In this document: piece by piece, positions 6,756-13,756 of the stretch
Numbering within the stretch: position 1 is the stretch's first letter
Layout: each line of letters starts with the position of its first letter
The notes under the pieces: generated by a model
Seen by the model: only the letters and a program-made list of their open reading frames with translations
Database searches by the model: none
Told to the model about the DNA's origin: nothing
Program-made: the position numbers and the translations under genes
Source: Sphingomonadales bacterium UBA6174
Lineage (GTDB): Bacteria; Pseudomonadota; Alphaproteobacteria; Sphingomonadales; Sphingomonadaceae
Length of the DNA stretch: 21,943 bases
Assembly: GCA_002422945.1 (NCBI GenBank)
Contig: DITW01000053.1
Coordinates: 80,489 to 102,431 of the forward strand
Direction: 5' to 3'

Positions 6756-7825
6756 GCGCAGTTCCGCCGGGTTCCACGATTGGTATATTGGGTGGCGGTC
6801 AGCTGGGCCGGATGCTCGCCGTCGCGGCTGCACAACTCGGCTATCGCTGTCATATCTTCGCGCCTGAATCGCATAGCGTCGCTGCGGAGGTGTCGGCGGA
6901 CTGGACCCGAGCGCAATATAGCGACCGGGATGCGCTGCATCGTTTTGCGGCCTCGGTCGATGTGGTCACATATGAGTTTGAGAATATCGATGTGCTGCCG
7001 ATTGAAGAATTGGCAGGACATGTGCGTGTCCATCCCAATGTAACGGCGCTTGCGATTGCGCAGGATCGACTGCGCGAGAAGGATTATATCCGCGATCATG
7101 GCGGGCGTCCGGCACCTTATCGCGAAGTCAGCAATAGGGCACAGCTTGACGCGGCCATCACTGAAATCGGCCTGCCAGCAATCCTCAAAACGTGCCGCTT
7201 CGGCTATGATGGCAAGGGGCAGGTTCGGATTTATACCCCAGATGAGGCAGCAGAGGCTTGGGCTGCGGTCAAGGGTGCGCCTTGCGTGTTGGAAGGGTTC
7301 ATCCAGTTTGAGCGCGAATTTTCCGTGCTTGCTGTGCGAGGTCAAGATGGTGCAATGGCCTATTGGGATACGCCGCAAAATCGTCATGATGATGGGATTT
7401 TGGCCCGGTCATTTGTGCCAGCGCACCCGGTGATCATCGCGCAGCAAGACGAGGCTCGCGCCATAGCAGGGCGCGTGATGGCTGATCTTGATTATGTCGG
7501 CGTGGCGGCGTTTGAATTTTTTGCGACCGAAAACGGGCCTGTGTTTAATGAAATGGCACCGCGCGTCCACAATAGCGGCCATTGGACGATCGAAGGCGCG
7601 CTGACCTCGCAATTCGAGAACCATATCCGCGCCATTTGCGGCTTGCCGCTTGGCAATACAAGCCTCGCTGCCGATCGGGTCATCATGGACAATCTAATCG
7701 GGGATCAGGCATTGGCTTGGCATGAATTTTTGGCGGACCCTGCCAATCATCTGCATCTCTATGGCAAGGGCGAAGCGCGACCCGGCCGCAAGATGGGCCA
7801 TTTGACGCGGCTCGAATTCGACTGA
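6752..7825 (+). CDS. purK: 5-(carboxyamino)imidazole ribonucleotide synthase
   Basis: PurK is the ATP-grasp enzyme that carboxylates AIR with bicarbonate and ATP to give N5-CAIR, the PurE substrate. The 357-residue protein starts with the PurK signature IGILGGGQLGRM (10-21). It continues through the ATP-grasp core, with ILKTCRFGYDGKGQ in the glycine-rich ATP lid and VLEGFIQFEREFSV. The metal and substrate segment is FNEMAPRVHNSGHWTIEG, which is diagnostic for PurK compared with PurT or PurD. Length and motifs are complete. Its ATG overlaps the purE stop codon by 4 bases. Downstream, a 63-base gap leads to serS in the same direction. Confidence 0.95.
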   Translation: MSAVPPGSTIGILGGGQLGRMLAVAAAQLGYRCHIFAPESHSVAAEVSADWTRAQYSDRDALHRFAASVDVVTYEFENIDVLPIEELAGHVRVHPNVTALAIAQDRLREKDYIRDHGGRPAPYREVSNRAQLDAAITEIGLPAILKTCRFGYDGKGQVRIYTPDEAAEAWAAVKGAPCVLEGFIQFEREFSVLAVRGQDGAMAYWDTPQNRHDDGILARSFVPAHPVIIAQQDEARAIAGRVMADLDYVGVAAFEFFATENGPVFNEMAPRVHNSGHWTIEGALTSQFENHIRAICGLPLGNTSLAADRVIMDNLIGDQALAWHEFLADPANHLHLYGKGEARPGRKMGHLTRLEFD

Positions 7826-7888
7826 ATTCTGTAAGGCGTGATTAGACCTACTTGCCAGTGAAGAGCGTGTCGGCCATAGCCGGAAACC

Positions 7889-9163
7889 ATGCATGATATT
7901 CGTCTTATACGCGAAAACCCCGCCGCTTTCGATGCCGGTCTCGCCCAACGTGGACTTGAGCCGCAGTCGCCTTCACTGCTGGATCTGTATGAGCGCCGCC
8001 GGGCGCTGGCAACCGAGGCACAAGCGGTGCTTGCCCGCCGGAATGAGGCGAGCAAGGCCATTGGTGCCGCTAAAGCCGCCAGGGATGAGGCGACATCCGC
8101 ATCGCTGATGGCGGAAGTGGCCCAGCTCAAGGAAACGCTGCCTGCGCTTGAGGCTGATGAGCGTGCGGCTGCCGAGGCGCTTGATGCAGCGTTGGCCGCA
8201 TTGCCGAACCTGCCGTTGGAAGATGTGCCTATGGGTAAGGACGAGCATGATAATGTGCTGGTCCATGAACGCGGCACCCGGCCCAGATTTGATTTTGCGC
8301 CGCGTGAGCATGATGAGATCGCGGCGCCGCTTGGGATGGACTTCACATCTGCCGTTGCCATGTCGGGCGCACGCTTTGTCGCACTGCGTGGCAATATGGC
8401 GCGTCTTAATCGGGCGCTGGGGCAGTTCATGCTCGACCTGCAGACCGGTGATCACGGCTATACCGAGATCGCGCCGCCGCTTTTGGTGCGCGATGAGGCC
8501 TTGTTCGGCACCGGCCAGTTGCCCAAATTTGCCGAGGATCTGTTTCGAACAACGGATGGTCGCTGGCTGATTCCAACCGCCGAGGTTAGCCTTACCAACC
8601 TTGTCCGTGAGCAGATCATCGACCAGCCGTCGTTGCCGATCCGGATGACGGCGTTGACGCCCTGTTTCCGTTCAGAGGCAGGGTCTGCCGGGCGCGATAC
8701 CCGTGGGCTTATTCGCCAGCACCAGTTCGACAAGGTTGAATTGGTCTCGGTTGTTGTCGCCGAACAGGGGCTGGATGAGCTGGAACGGATGACGGGCTGT
8801 GCCGAACGCGTGTTGGACCTGCTGGGCCTGCCATATCGCCGGATGTTGTTGTGCAGCGGTGATATGGGCTTTGGCGCGCGTAAAACCTATGATCTTGAGG
8901 TGTGGTTGCCGGGTCAGGATCGTTATCGCGAAATTTCATCCTGCTCATATTGCGGTGACTTTCAAGGGCGTCGCATGAATGCGCGTTATCGGGTTGAGGG
9001 TGAAAAGGGCACGCGCTTTGTCCACACGCTCAATGGATCGGGGCTTGCGCTTGGTCGGACGCTGGTAGCGGTGATCGAAAATTACCAACAGGCGGATGGC
9101 AGTGTCATTATCCCTGATGTACTGCATTCCTATATGGGTGGCATCATACGACTGGAGCCCTGA
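7889..9163 (+). CDS. serS: Serine--tRNA ligase
   Basis: SerS charges tRNA-Ser (and tRNA-Sec where present) with serine in the cytoplasm. The 424-residue class II synthetase is full length. Residues about 28-108 form the charged, alanine-rich N-terminal coiled-coil arm that grips the tRNA long variable arm. The catalytic domain has motif 1 around 181-200, the TAE serine-binding loop (230-232), motif 2 with FRSEAG and an arginine-rich RDTRGLIRQHQF (260-280), and motif 3 GSGLALGRTLVAVIEN (383-398). A Cys-containing SSCSYCGDFQGRR segment (350-362) is normal for the family. A GGAA element precedes the ATG at close spacing. The TGA stop is separated by one base from the surE ATG, so serS and surE are probably coupled. 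Confidence 0.96.
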   Translation: MHDIRLIRENPAAFDAGLAQRGLEPQSPSLLDLYERRRALATEAQAVLARRNEASKAIGAAKAARDEATSASLMAEVAQLKETLPALEADERAAAEALDAALAALPNLPLEDVPMGKDEHDNVLVHERGTRPRFDFAPREHDEIAAPLGMDFTSAVAMSGARFVALRGNMARLNRALGQFMLDLQTGDHGYTEIAPPLLVRDEALFGTGQLPKFAEDLFRTTDGRWLIPTAEVSLTNLVREQIIDQPSLPIRMTALTPCFRSEAGSAGRDTRGLIRQHQFDKVELVSVVVAEQGLDELERMTGCAERVLDLLGLPYRRMLLCSGDMGFGARKTYDLEVWLPGQDRYREISSCSYCGDFQGRRMNARYRVEGEKGTRFVHTLNGSGLALGRTLVAVIENYQQADGSVIIPDVLHSYMGGIIRLEP

Positions 9164-9164
9164 G

Positions 9165-9929
9165 ATGCGGATTTTGGTGACGAATGATGATGGTATAAAT
9201 GCGCCTGGTCTGGCGTTGCTTGAACGTATAGCGCACCAATTTTCCGATGATGTCTGGGTGATAGCCCCTGCGGAAGAGCAATCCGGTGCTGGTCATTCGC
9301 TCAGCCTATCCCGCCCCGTCCGGTTGCGTAGCCATGGTGTTCAGCGCTATTCGGTCACCGGAACGCCGACCGATTGCATCATGATGGCCGTTGGCCATGT
9401 GATGAAGGACTGTTTACCCGATCTCATTCTTTCTGGTATCAATCGGGGCGCCAATCTGGCCGAAGACCTCACTTATTCGGGTACGGTGTCGGCGGCGATG
9501 GAAGGTGCGCTTGCCGGCATTCGCTCGATTGCCCTGAGTCAGCAATATCTTCATGAAACTGTTGGGGATTCGGTCTCTTTCGCAGCGGCGGAAGTATGGG
9601 CTGCGCGGGTGATTGAGCCGTTGTTGGATCAAAAATTTGATCACCGGACGCTGATTAATATCAATTTCCCGCCGGTGAATGCAGATCAGGTTCATGGCGT
9701 GAGGGTCGTGCGTCAGGGTTTTCGTGACTATGGCCGATTGAGGCTGGTTAAAGGAACGGATCCGCGCGGCTATGACTATTTCTGGTTTGGCCTTGGGGAA
9801 ATGATTCATACACCAATGCAGGATACAGATCTGGAGGCTGTCGCTGATCGTTTCGTGTCGGTGACGCCTGTGCAACTCGACCTCACGCATTATGAAGCGT
9901 TGGATCAATTGCGCACGCTCTTCTCGTAA
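9165..9929 (+). CDS. surE: 5'/3'-nucleotidase SurE
   Basis: SurE is a divalent-metal-dependent nucleoside monophosphate phosphatase linked to stress and stationary-phase survival. From the chosen ATG it has 254 residues, the usual size. The metal and catalytic residues are present: the Asp pair in TNDDG (Asp8, Asp9), Ser40 in AEEQSGAGH, and Asn93 in SGINRGANL, followed by the TYSGTV motif (103-108). The frame is open upstream to 9096 inside serS, but that would add residues outside the family. The ATG at 9165 follows the serS stop by one base and has GGAG about 8 bases upstream. In many proteobacteria surE is followed by pcm and then nlpD; here an NlpD-like gene follows directly and the only PCMT-like gene lies about 2 kb beyond it. 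Confidence 0.95.
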   Translation: MRILVTNDDGINAPGLALLERIAHQFSDDVWVIAPAEEQSGAGHSLSLSRPVRLRSHGVQRYSVTGTPTDCIMMAVGHVMKDCLPDLILSGINRGANLAEDLTYSGTVSAAMEGALAGIRSIALSQQYLHETVGDSVSFAAAEVWAARVIEPLLDQKFDHRTLININFPPVNADQVHGVRVVRQGFRDYGRLRLVKGTDPRGYDYFWFGLGEMIHTPMQDTDLEAVADRFVSVTPVQLDLTHYEALDQLRTLFS

Positions 9930-9971
9930 AACGACTTGGCAGTCTGTATACGCAAAGCCTATGGTTGATTG

Positions 9972-11048
9972 ATGAGGAAATCCCCGCAATTCATATGCAT
10001 GGCATTGCTCCTGTGCAGCTCGACCGCTTGTATTCCACAAACGCGGACCAAGTCACTGTCGGTGACTGCAGTTGATCCGGTGGTGCTGGGTTTGGAAGGT
10101 ATCGCCTCCCCCATTGCCAACGCATCACCACCCATGACGCAATCGCTGTCGATGTGGAGCGGTAAGTCGGTGATACCGAACGCAACCAATGTGCAAGACG
10201 GCATATATGTGGTTGTTGCAGGAGATACGTTGCGGGCGATTGGCAATCGGACCGGTGCCGGATCAGAGGCGATTGCCGCGGCCAATGGCCTTATTGCGCC
10301 TTTTACCGTCAAAATTGGGCAGCGGCTGAAAATTCCGGGCGGCCGTTATCATCAAGTGGCATCTGGCGAGGCGGGTATCGCCATTGCGCGAGCCTATGGC
10401 ACTGATTGGACGACGCTTGTCCGGTTAAATCAGTTGGAGCCGCCATATGTGCTGCGGATTGGCCAGCGCCTGAAATTACCTATTGAAGGTAGTTCCAATA
10501 TGGGCGCTGTGCGCGATGCCCCTGTGCAGAGTGATGGGGCCGCGACACGGGCGCAGGCTTTTACCGTCAATATTGATGAACTGCTCGCGGGCATTGCGCC
10601 CGCAGGAGGTGGGGGCAATAGTGCAGCGCCGTCGTTGGCCACATCGGTGCAGGGGGAGCCCGGATCGAAGCTGAGCGGATTTATCTGGCCAATTGCCAAT
10701 GGTCGTGTTGCGCGAGGTTTTGGCCCTTATGGTGAGGGAAGGGTAAATCGTGGGATTGATATCGCAACAGTAGAAGGGGCGGAAATTCGTGCTGCTGCTA
10801 ATGGCATAGTTGTTTATGCGGCCCGCGATGTCGCGATATTCGATGGTTTGATATTGTTACGCCATGCCGATGGCTGGACCACGGCTTATGGATATGCGGC
10901 GGATATTCGGGTCCGGGAGGGACAAAATGTGCGCAAAGGTGAAGTGGTCGGCCTAGTCGGGCCGGGACCGGATCAAGGACCTCAACTTCATTTCGAACTA
11001 CGCACAGGTCAAGATCCCGTCGATCCCTTGCGCTATCTGGCTCACTAA
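9972..11048 (+). CDS. nlpD: NlpD-like LysM/LytM (M23) envelope lipoprotein with degenerate active site
   Basis: This 358-residue protein starts with a hydrophobic export segment ending STAC (Cys20), a slightly atypical lipobox. Two LysM peptidoglycan-binding repeats follow (about 78-122 and 126-170), each ending IGQRLKIP or IGQRLKLP. After a low-complexity linker comes a C-terminal LytM/M23 domain (about 236-355). Zinc ligands expected of an active M23 peptidase are altered: the HxGxD-type motif reads NRGID (Asn259, Asp263), the Y-x-H motif reads YGY (306-308) and the final HxH reads QLH (338-340). This fits NlpD/EnvC-type proteins, which lack peptidase activity and activate cell-wall amidases at the septum. 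A TTG at 9969 is a possible earlier start, but ATG at 9972 is preferred. A three-codon mini-ORF at 9961-9972 overlaps it. The serS-surE-nlpD order supports the name. Confidence 0.83.
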   Translation: MRKSPQFICMALLLCSSTACIPQTRTKSLSVTAVDPVVLGLEGIASPIANASPPMTQSLSMWSGKSVIPNATNVQDGIYVVVAGDTLRAIGNRTGAGSEAIAAANGLIAPFTVKIGQRLKIPGGRYHQVASGEAGIAIARAYGTDWTTLVRLNQLEPPYVLRIGQRLKLPIEGSSNMGAVRDAPVQSDGAATRAQAFTVNIDELLAGIAPAGGGGNSAAPSLATSVQGEPGSKLSGFIWPIANGRVARGFGPYGEGRVNRGIDIATVEGAEIRAAANGIVVYAARDVAIFDGLILLRHADGWTTAYGYAADIRVREGQNVRKGEVVGLVGPGPDQGPQLHFELRTGQDPVDPLRYLAH

Positions 11049-11090
11049 GTTCCGGTCGCGCGTTGACAGCCGAATTGCGGTCGGGGAGAA

Positions 11091-11498
11091 CTAGTCGCGC
11101 GCTGACTTAATCCGCAGCCAAGTGTGCTGCATTTCAAGCGCGGCTGATCGCACTTCCTGCACACGTTCTCCGTCAAAGGTCGAAATCGCCTGATTCAGGC
11201 CTGATAACATGCCGCGATATACTTGGGCGAATAAGGCGGCTGTATTGCCGCCACGTTCGGGATCCAGACTGGTTAGCAGCGCGGCGAGGATAGACCGCGC
11301 GCGTATTGCGCTAGGCTCCTGCGACGATTTGGTACCCAGACGCATGCGTGCTGCCAGCACATCCAGCGACTGCACCAATTCTTCATAGAGGATCGTCACA
11401 AGACCATGAGCATCGACGCTATTCAGCCGACTGGCAAGTTCGATTTCCTGATAGCGCGCGCTGGCATCGCGCGGCTTGAGCATGGCGTAGGTTCCCAT
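11091..11498 (-). CDS. fliS: FliS-like flagellar export chaperone
   Basis: This is a 135-residue, mostly alpha-helical protein directly downstream of fliD. FliS binds the flagellin C-terminus in the cytoplasm and prevents early polymerisation. The segment ASRLNSVDAHGLVTILYEELVQSLDVLAARM (about 22-52) matches the FliS core pattern of a polar helix start, LV-x-x-LY and an acidic/Gln pair. C-terminal helices carry LNQAISTFDGERVQE (about 100-114). The N-terminus (MGTYAMLKPRDASARYQEIEL) is longer and less typical than the usual short AY-containing FliS start. The identification therefore leans on both the core motif and the fliD neighbour. The gap to fliD is 33 bases, so they are likely cotranscribed. 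No flagellin or other flagellar gene lies in the window. Confidence 0.75.
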   Translation of the reverse strand: MGTYAMLKPRDASARYQEIELASRLNSVDAHGLVTILYEELVQSLDVLAARMRLGTKSSQEPSAIRARSILAALLTSLDPERGGNTAALFAQVYRGMLSGLNQAISTFDGERVQEVRSAALEMQHTWLRIKSARD

Positions 11499-11531
11499 CA
11501 GTTCATCTCGCCCATTGATTGATCCAGAATA

Positions 11532-12911
11532 TCAGTTGGATTGGTTGGACCAGAGTTGGATTTGCTGGTCGAGATAGCTTTGCGTCGCTTTGAGCGCTCC
11601 AATCCGGCTATCCATGGTGCTATATTGTTTCTCTAGTCGCTGGCGATAGCTTTCAGCGCGCGTTTCAATATCGGTTCGGCTCGCTAAAAGCGCGTCGCCT
11701 TCACGCTTCAATCGGGCGCCCAGCACATCTAGGACACCGTCAGTTGTCGTCATTTTCTGCGCCAGACCGTTCATCACGCTGGCAATGCCCGGGTCGCTTG
11801 TTTCATTATGGTTCGCAGTACGCAAGGGACTGAAAATGGCTTCAATCTCATCCGGGTTGGAAGCAATCACTTTATCGAGCTTTGCCTGATCCACGCGGAT
11901 TGTGCCGTCCCGATTGGTGGCGATCCCGATGTCGTTGAGGCTGTTTACAGTGGCATGGCTTGTCACTGCGCGGTTGAGAAGACCATTTAATTCCCGGTCT
12001 AGCCCAGCCAGAGCTTGGCCGCCGCCACTGTTTGCAGACCGTGCTTTGCCGAGGTCTGCCTTGAGCGTATTGAATGCAGATACAAAATCATTGAGGGTCT
12101 GACGCAGCATATCTGTCGGACGGGTAGCGCCCAATAGGATCGGATTTGTCGTATTCGCCTGTTTCAGGGTTAATTCTACGCCGGTTACAGCGTCGCTGAT
12201 CGTGTTCGATGTGCGAGACATTTCTATCCCATCAATGGAGAACAGTGCGTTCTGCGCCGATTGGCCGAGCGTCATGCCACCGGCGCCGGCACTATATGCA
12301 AAGCGCGATAGTGCCGGGTCACTGTTTGCCGAGGGGGTGAGCGAAAATGCATTTGGCGCACCCGTCGCACCTTTCAAGACCAACCGGTTGCCTGCGCTAT
12401 CGCTGACAATGCTGGCCGTCACGGAACTGCCGGTAGCATTGATCGAGTCTCGCAAGCCGGTCAGGCTGTCATTATTAGCGGAGATAATGATGTCATGAAC
12501 CGTGCCGCCGATGTTGAGCGTGAGCGTGCCTTGCCCCACAGGGGTGGAGGCGCTGGCCTGATAAGGTGAATACAGGGTTTGCGCGCGTGCCAGTTGATTG
12601 ATGGTGACGGAGGCTGCAAGCCCCCCTAGCAAGCTTCCGGGCAGCGCTTTTGCCTCTAGTGCCGCTGTGTTTGAACTCGTCGGCTGTGTGCGCAACGTGC
12701 CACCGGTGACGAGGTCAGATAGCGATGATGCAAAGCCCTCAAGATCGGACCGGGCTTGCGCAAGTGCGCTAACCTTCGCCTGATTCGCATTGGACAATGT
12801 TTTGATTCGATCCAGTTTCGGCTGGCTTGAAGCCGCAGTAAGGTCGCTGACTAGCTTGGCAGTGTCGATGCCTGAACCGAAACCTAGGCTATTGGCGATC
12901 GACGTAGTCAT
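11532..12911 (-). CDS. fliD: Flagellar filament cap protein FliD (HAP2)
   Basis: FliD forms the cap at the tip of the growing flagellum and guides flagellin assembly. The 459-residue protein has the typical N-terminal D0/D1 segment, with LGFGSGIDTAKLVSDL (9-24) followed by a coiled-coil-like helix (about 30-70). The central domains are variable and rich in Thr, Ser, Asn and Gly. The C-terminal coiled coil includes ETRAESYRQRLEKQYSTMDSRI and ends with LDQQIQLWSNQSN, the usual FliD finish. Its ATG at 12909-12911 has a strong AAGGAG Shine-Dalgarno sequence upstream. fliS follows in the same direction. The pair sits alone between nlpD and the PCMT-like/TolC cluster, away from any other flagellar genes visible here. 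It faces the PCMT-like gene divergently across 173 bases. Confidence 0.92.
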   Translation of the reverse strand: MTTSIANSLGFGSGIDTAKLVSDLTAASSQPKLDRIKTLSNANQAKVSALAQARSDLEGFASSLSDLVTGGTLRTQPTSSNTAALEAKALPGSLLGGLAASVTINQLARAQTLYSPYQASASTPVGQGTLTLNIGGTVHDIIISANNDSLTGLRDSINATGSSVTASIVSDSAGNRLVLKGATGAPNAFSLTPSANSDPALSRFAYSAGAGGMTLGQSAQNALFSIDGIEMSRTSNTISDAVTGVELTLKQANTTNPILLGATRPTDMLRQTLNDFVSAFNTLKADLGKARSANSGGGQALAGLDRELNGLLNRAVTSHATVNSLNDIGIATNRDGTIRVDQAKLDKVIASNPDEIEAIFSPLRTANHNETSDPGIASVMNGLAQKMTTTDGVLDVLGARLKREGDALLASRTDIETRAESYRQRLEKQYSTMDSRIGALKATQSYLDQQIQLWSNQSN

Positions 12912-12933
12912 GGCTGTGCTCCTTCAGGCCTTG

Positions 12934-12960
12934 ATAACGGCAGTCATTCAGATGAATTAA
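12934..12960 (-). promoter_or_regulatory. Candidate sigma-28-type flagellar promoter upstream of fliD
   Basis: Read on the minus strand, TTAA (12957-12960) is followed after 15 bases by GCCGTTAT (12934-12941). That matches 6 of 8 bases of the sigma-28 -10 consensus GCCGATAA at the normal TAAA-N15 spacing. It lies 23 bases before the fliD start. The -35 match is weak, so this is a guess supported mainly by position and gene type. Confidence 0.3.
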
Positions 12961-13031
12961 GTTTGTATCTCAATCGCGGCTGCGGTCACGCCCGGCCTTG
13001 GCGGCACGCGGATAAACCGCTAAGAACCAGA

Positions 13032-13058
13032 TTGACCCTAGTGTATTGCGGTTATAGG
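13032..13058 (+). promoter_or_regulatory. Candidate sigma-70-type promoter for the PCMT-like/TolC/PopZ cluster
   Basis: TTGACC (13032-13037) and TATAGG (13053-13058) resemble -35 and -10 elements on the plus strand, with a short 15-base spacer. They lie 26 bases upstream of the GTG start at 13085. The spacing is below optimum, so confidence is low, but this divergent region is where a promoter for the cluster is expected. Confidence 0.3.
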
Positions 13059-13084
13059 ACAGTCACTGCAAGGATGTACGACAC

Positions 13085-13741
13085 GTGACCCACCAGAATT
13101 TCGACCAGATGCGCCATGCCATGATCGTGAGCCAGCTTCGCACGAATGCCGTCAATGACCCGCGCATTCTTGATGCCTTTGCCATCGTCCCGCGCGAACG
13201 TTTCGTGCCAGTTGAGCGTAGCGCCGTTGCTTATGCAGATGTCGCTGCCCCGCTGGATGAAAACGGACGTGCACTCAATCCAACCCTGACTTCTGCGCGG
13301 TTGATTGCAGCGATTAGCCCGGATGTAGGGGCGTCCGTGCTGCTGATCGGCGCAGCGACAGGCTATCTTGCCAATGTTCTTGCTCGCATGGGTTGCCGCG
13401 TGACGGCATTGGAATCCGATGCGGCGCTGTTCGCTAAGGCCCGAGATCTGCTGGTGGATGAACCATTGGTGACCTTATTGGAAGGCCCGTTAGCCGATGG
13501 TGCGCCGACGCTGGCACCATTTGATGCGCTGATAATTGATGGTGCGGTCGAATCAGTGCCAGAATCACTGGCGGCACAATTGGTTGAAGGCGGGCAGGCA
13601 GCTTATGGCTTGCTTGATCATGGTGTGTCCCGCCTGTGCGCGGGTCCACGTATTGGCGGTAGTCTGAGCGCACAGCCATTTATCGAAATGCAGGCCGTGC
13701 AATTGCCTGGTTTTGCGCCAGTGGCTGGTTTTACATTTTAA
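13085..13741 (+). CDS. PCMT-like methyltransferase homologue with degenerate catalytic motif
   Basis: This 218-residue protein is related to protein-L-isoaspartate O-methyltransferase (Pcm). The N-terminal helix pattern MRHAMIVSQLRTNAVNDPRILDAFAIVPRERFV (9-41) is classic for the family. The Rossmann S-adenosylmethionine site is present but modified, LLIGAATGYLANVLA (86-100) in place of the usual EIGTGSGY. The conserved TISQP-type substrate loop is replaced by ALNPTLTSARL (63-73). Both changes suggest that it does not carry out standard isoaspartate repair. The GTG start is supported by AAGGAT at 13070-13075. It is the first gene of a unit with tolC (15 bases on) and the PopZ-like gene. A PCMT-family gene before TolC is, to my knowledge, a recurring arrangement in alphaproteobacteria. 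The function is unknown; S-adenosylmethionine binding alone is plausible. Confidence 0.78.
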   Translation: MTHQNFDQMRHAMIVSQLRTNAVNDPRILDAFAIVPRERFVPVERSAVAYADVAAPLDENGRALNPTLTSARLIAAISPDVGASVLLIGAATGYLANVLARMGCRVTALESDAALFAKARDLLVDEPLVTLLEGPLADGAPTLAPFDALIIDGAVESVPESLAAQLVEGGQAAYGLLDHGVSRLCAGPRIGGSLSAQPFIEMQAVQLPGFAPVAGFTF

Positions 13742-13756
13742 AGGGGTAGGTTGAAC

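Noticed and set aside
6419..7387. A long open frame on the minus strand across purE-purK, considered as a separate gene.
   Set aside because: It lies wholly antisense to two well-supported enzymes, has no recognisable domain, and has an amino-acid composition typical of a codon-bias shadow.
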